From positions 1-24,295 of IMG/VR virus record IMGVR_UViG_3300043411_000117: DNA of 24,295 nt; one strand, written 5' to 3'. Each line of letters begins with the position of its first letter. Position 1 is the stretch's first letter. Of the stretch, positions 23,120 through 24,295 are shown piece by piece. Below the pieces are notes generated by a model that saw nothing but the letters and a program-made list of their open reading frames with translations, was not told where the DNA came from and ran no database searches. Made by a program: the position numbers and the translations under genes. The DNA is from a virus.

Positions 23120-23604
23120 GCGAATGCCTTGTGCCCATACGCACCGATAAGCGCCGCCTCAGCGCGGCCGTGATCCTTCACGCGCTGCCATTCGCCCGCC
23201 ATGCTCGGCCAGCGCAGCGACGCCATTCCGCGCGCGTGGCCCTTGTCTGCTGACAGCCCGGCCGCGCGCTTCCATGCGCCCGGCGTCACGAACTGGACAG
23301 ACACTCCGAGCGCGAGAAACGCAGCTTCGATTGCGCCGCATGAATGACCGAGGGAGAACATGGACGACACGCCTTGTCCGGGCATTGCCGCAACAGACTC
23401 AATGACTGCCATTTCCGCATCCGGTCCGAATCGCGCGCGCCAGTCGCGGACAAGCGCGGCCAGTCCCGCGGCGCACACCTTGCGTTTCGTCTTGCCGGTG
23501 CTTCCAGTGTCGCGCACCGGCATGTCACGCACTTCGCGCAGCTCGCCATTGATGAACACCGACAAAGCGCCGGTCAGCCCAGGGTCAACGCCGTACACGA
23601 TCAC
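23116..23604 (-). CDS. RuvC-like Holliday junction resolvase, 162 aa
   Basis: This is an RNase H-fold nuclease likely to cut branched DNA before packaging or during recombination. The first strand YGVDPGLTGALSV has the catalytic Asp7. VIESVAAMPGQG contains Glu69. The C-terminal KDHGRAEAALIGAYG provides Asp144 and Glu149, at the place of the D-x-x-D pair of RuvC. The GVSSMFSLGHSCGAIEAA segment after Glu69 is the usual helix of this family, and the length is typical of phage RuvC-like proteins. The start is a GTG whose GTGA overlaps the previous stop. It lies in a run of small coupled genes after the helicase. Confidence 0.9.
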   Translation of the reverse strand: MIVYGVDPGLTGALSVFINGELREVRDMPVRDTGSTGKTKRKVCAAGLAALVRDWRARFGPDAEMAVIESVAAMPGQGVSSMFSLGHSCGAIEAAFLALGVSVQFVTPGAWKRAAGLSADKGHARGMASLRWPSMAGEWQRVKDHGRAEAALIGAYGHKAFA

Positions 23605-23807
23605 GCCTCAGCCCTCCACATGCGCAGATCCGGCCCGCACGGCCCGTCGATCGATGACGCCAGAGTGCACGCGCACAGGAACCCGCCGACGTTGCGGCAC
23701 TTCACGCACGTCGGCACGTAGTACCGCTCGCCCTTCGGCGTGCGCTTCTCTGCCGGCCATCGGTGCGCGCATGTCTCGCAACTCCTGCTCGTCGGTTCCC
23801 GGCTCAT
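23601..23807 (-). CDS. cysteine-rich small protein with zinc-ribbon pattern, 68 aa
   Basis: The ATG at 23807 has GAGGAA nine bases upstream. The protein contains CETC (residues 10-13) and CVKC (residues 34-37) twenty residues apart, and further cysteines at 45, 47 and 57, so a zinc ribbon plus extra metal or disulphide sites is plausible. The text between the pairs, AHRWPAEKRTPKGERYYVPT, is protein-like. The gene lies wholly within the 3' part of the preceding gene, in another frame. It ends at the coupled start of the resolvase gene (GTGA). Its function is unknown, but it may bind nucleic acid as other small zinc-ribbon proteins do. Confidence 0.68.
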   Translation of the reverse strand: MSREPTSRSCETCAHRWPAEKRTPKGERYYVPTCVKCRNVGGFLCACTLASSIDGPCGPDLRMWRAEA

Positions 23808-23916
23808 ACTCGAATTCCTCGCAGGCCTGCACGCACCGTTCGTCGCGTAGCTGGCAAAACAGCACAAGGGCGGCATCCATCGCGGACCAGCGGCATGAAT
23901 GGCAGGTGAAGGTCAT
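23608..23916 (-). CDS. cysteine-rich protein, 102 aa, 3' half overlapped by another gene
   Basis: The ATG overlaps the helicase stop by four bases. The first ~45 residues look real: MTFTCHSCRWSAMDAAL with a CHSC pair, then CQLRDERCVQACEEFEYEPG. After that the frame runs for about 55 codons through the gene at 23601-23807 in a different frame and becomes Arg/Val-rich without clear structure. Either this is a true overlapping gene pair, or the coding sequence has suffered a frameshift that split one longer cysteine-rich protein into two. The start codon of the second gene with its own good ribosome-binding site favours the first view. The product is not recognised. Confidence 0.6.
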   Translation of the reverse strand: MTFTCHSCRWSAMDAALVLFCQLRDERCVQACEEFEYEPGTDEQELRDMRAPMAGREAHAEGRAVLRADVREVPQRRRVPVRVHSGVIDRRAVRAGSAHVEG

Positions 23917-24295
23917 TCGCCGAGCCTAAGAAGGTCCATCGTGCGCCCGTCCGAGGTGGGCACGAACTGCATCGCGCCCTTGTGGAACCAGAACGAAAAC
24001 GACCCTTCCCATTCTCCGTTTCGCTGCTTGTCGCACGTCAGCAGCGCATCAGGCTCTCCGTGCCGCTTGTCGTCCTGCTCCTTGCCCTTGTTGCGCCAGA
24101 CGAGCAGAACGTTGTCCACCTGGTCGGTAATCGACCCGCTGCCCTTCACATCGAACTTCGAGATCCGGTCGCGCTCGCTGCCCTGCTTCCTGACGTGGTG
24201 CACGAGGTGAATGTGCACATCGAGATCCCGGGCTAGCGCCGTAAGTTCGTCAACAAACGACTTCTGCGCGTTCATGTCGTCCTCTGCGCGGACGC
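23913..24295 (-). CDS. replicative DNA helicase, DnaB/T7 gp4-type, C-terminal part (cut by window edge)
   Basis: The frame is open to the right edge, so the N-terminal domain and Walker A lie outside. Visible parts are EDDMNAQKSFVDELTALARD, then VHIHLVHHVRK (motif H3), KGSGSITDQVDNVLLVWRNK (motif H4, as in T7 gp4 and DnaB helicases) and CDKQRNGEWEGSFSFWF, which matches the K-x-R-x-G-x-x-G strand near the arginine finger. This is the hexameric replication fork helicase. Whether it is fused to a primase as in T7 cannot be seen. The stop overlaps the next ATG. An internal ATG at 24275 would not be the true start because the sequence upstream is also coding. Confidence 0.88.
   Translation of the reverse strand, partial: VRAEDDMNAQKSFVDELTALARDLDVHIHLVHHVRKQGSERDRISKFDVKGSGSITDQVDNVLLVWRNKGKEQDDKRHGEPDALLTCDKQRNGEWEGSFSFWFHKGAMQFVPTSDGRTMDLLRLGE

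Noticed and set aside
1-24295. tRNA genes, CRISPR arrays, insertion sequences or attachment sites
   Set aside because: I found no cloverleaf-like arrangement, no regularly spaced short repeats, no transposase frame and no integrase nearby. Repeats seen are the coding Asp-box units and the hairpins.

Overview
The window is a contiguous, high-GC stretch of a tailed double-stranded DNA phage or prophage. Every gene I accept lies on the minus strand, so transcription runs from the right end of the window to the left. The gene set is that of a long, non-contractile-tailed (siphovirus-type) phage of a Gram-negative host: a tape-measure gene of 1507 codons, a single tail-tube gene, and no sheath gene. 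The base composition and the family mix (DUF4055-type portal, P22-like coat, DUF4128-type terminator) fit a host among the high-GC beta- or gammaproteobacteria, such as Burkholderiales. That host assignment is inference. No integrase, repressor or lysis gene is present, so lifestyle cannot be decided.

Right to left the layout is as follows. (1) End of the replication/recombination block, 22351-24295: the C-terminal part of a DnaB/T7-gp4-type helicase, two overlapping cysteine-rich small genes, a RuvC-like resolvase, a KOW-like small protein, a short coiled-coil protein, and a 131-residue protein of unknown function that directly precedes an intrinsic terminator. (2) Packaging and head, 15356-22278: small and large terminase, portal, Mu-F-like head protein, a zinc-ribbon protein, scaffold, P22-like major capsid protein and small proteins. 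(3) A 536-residue polysaccharide-deacetylase-like virion protein, 13664-15274, placed between the capsid and connector genes. (4) Connector and tail, 9252-13574: fibre-adaptor/DnaT-like fusion, head closure, gp10-like tail completion, tail terminator, tail tube, and a pair of tail assembly chaperones joined by a readable -1 frameshift signal. (5) Tape measure, two tail-tip proteins, a beta-propeller (Asp-box) fibre, and two small proteins, 4-9255.

Most adjacent genes overlap by the four bases ATGA or GTGA, which suggests translational coupling. The few real gaps (about 45-125 bp, before terS, scaffold, capsid, tail tube and chaperone, and around the deacetylase-like gene) nearly all hold a GC-rich hairpin, some with a U-tract. 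This suggests that expression levels of the high-copy virion proteins are set by partial termination or mRNA processing inside one long operon. I saw no convincing sigma70 promoter in these gaps. The most noteworthy items are the degenerate deacetylase-like virion protein, the terminator/putative antiterminator arrangement ahead of the late genes, the AAATTTT frameshift site, the six-repeat propeller fibre, and the out-of-frame overlapping cysteine-rich genes.
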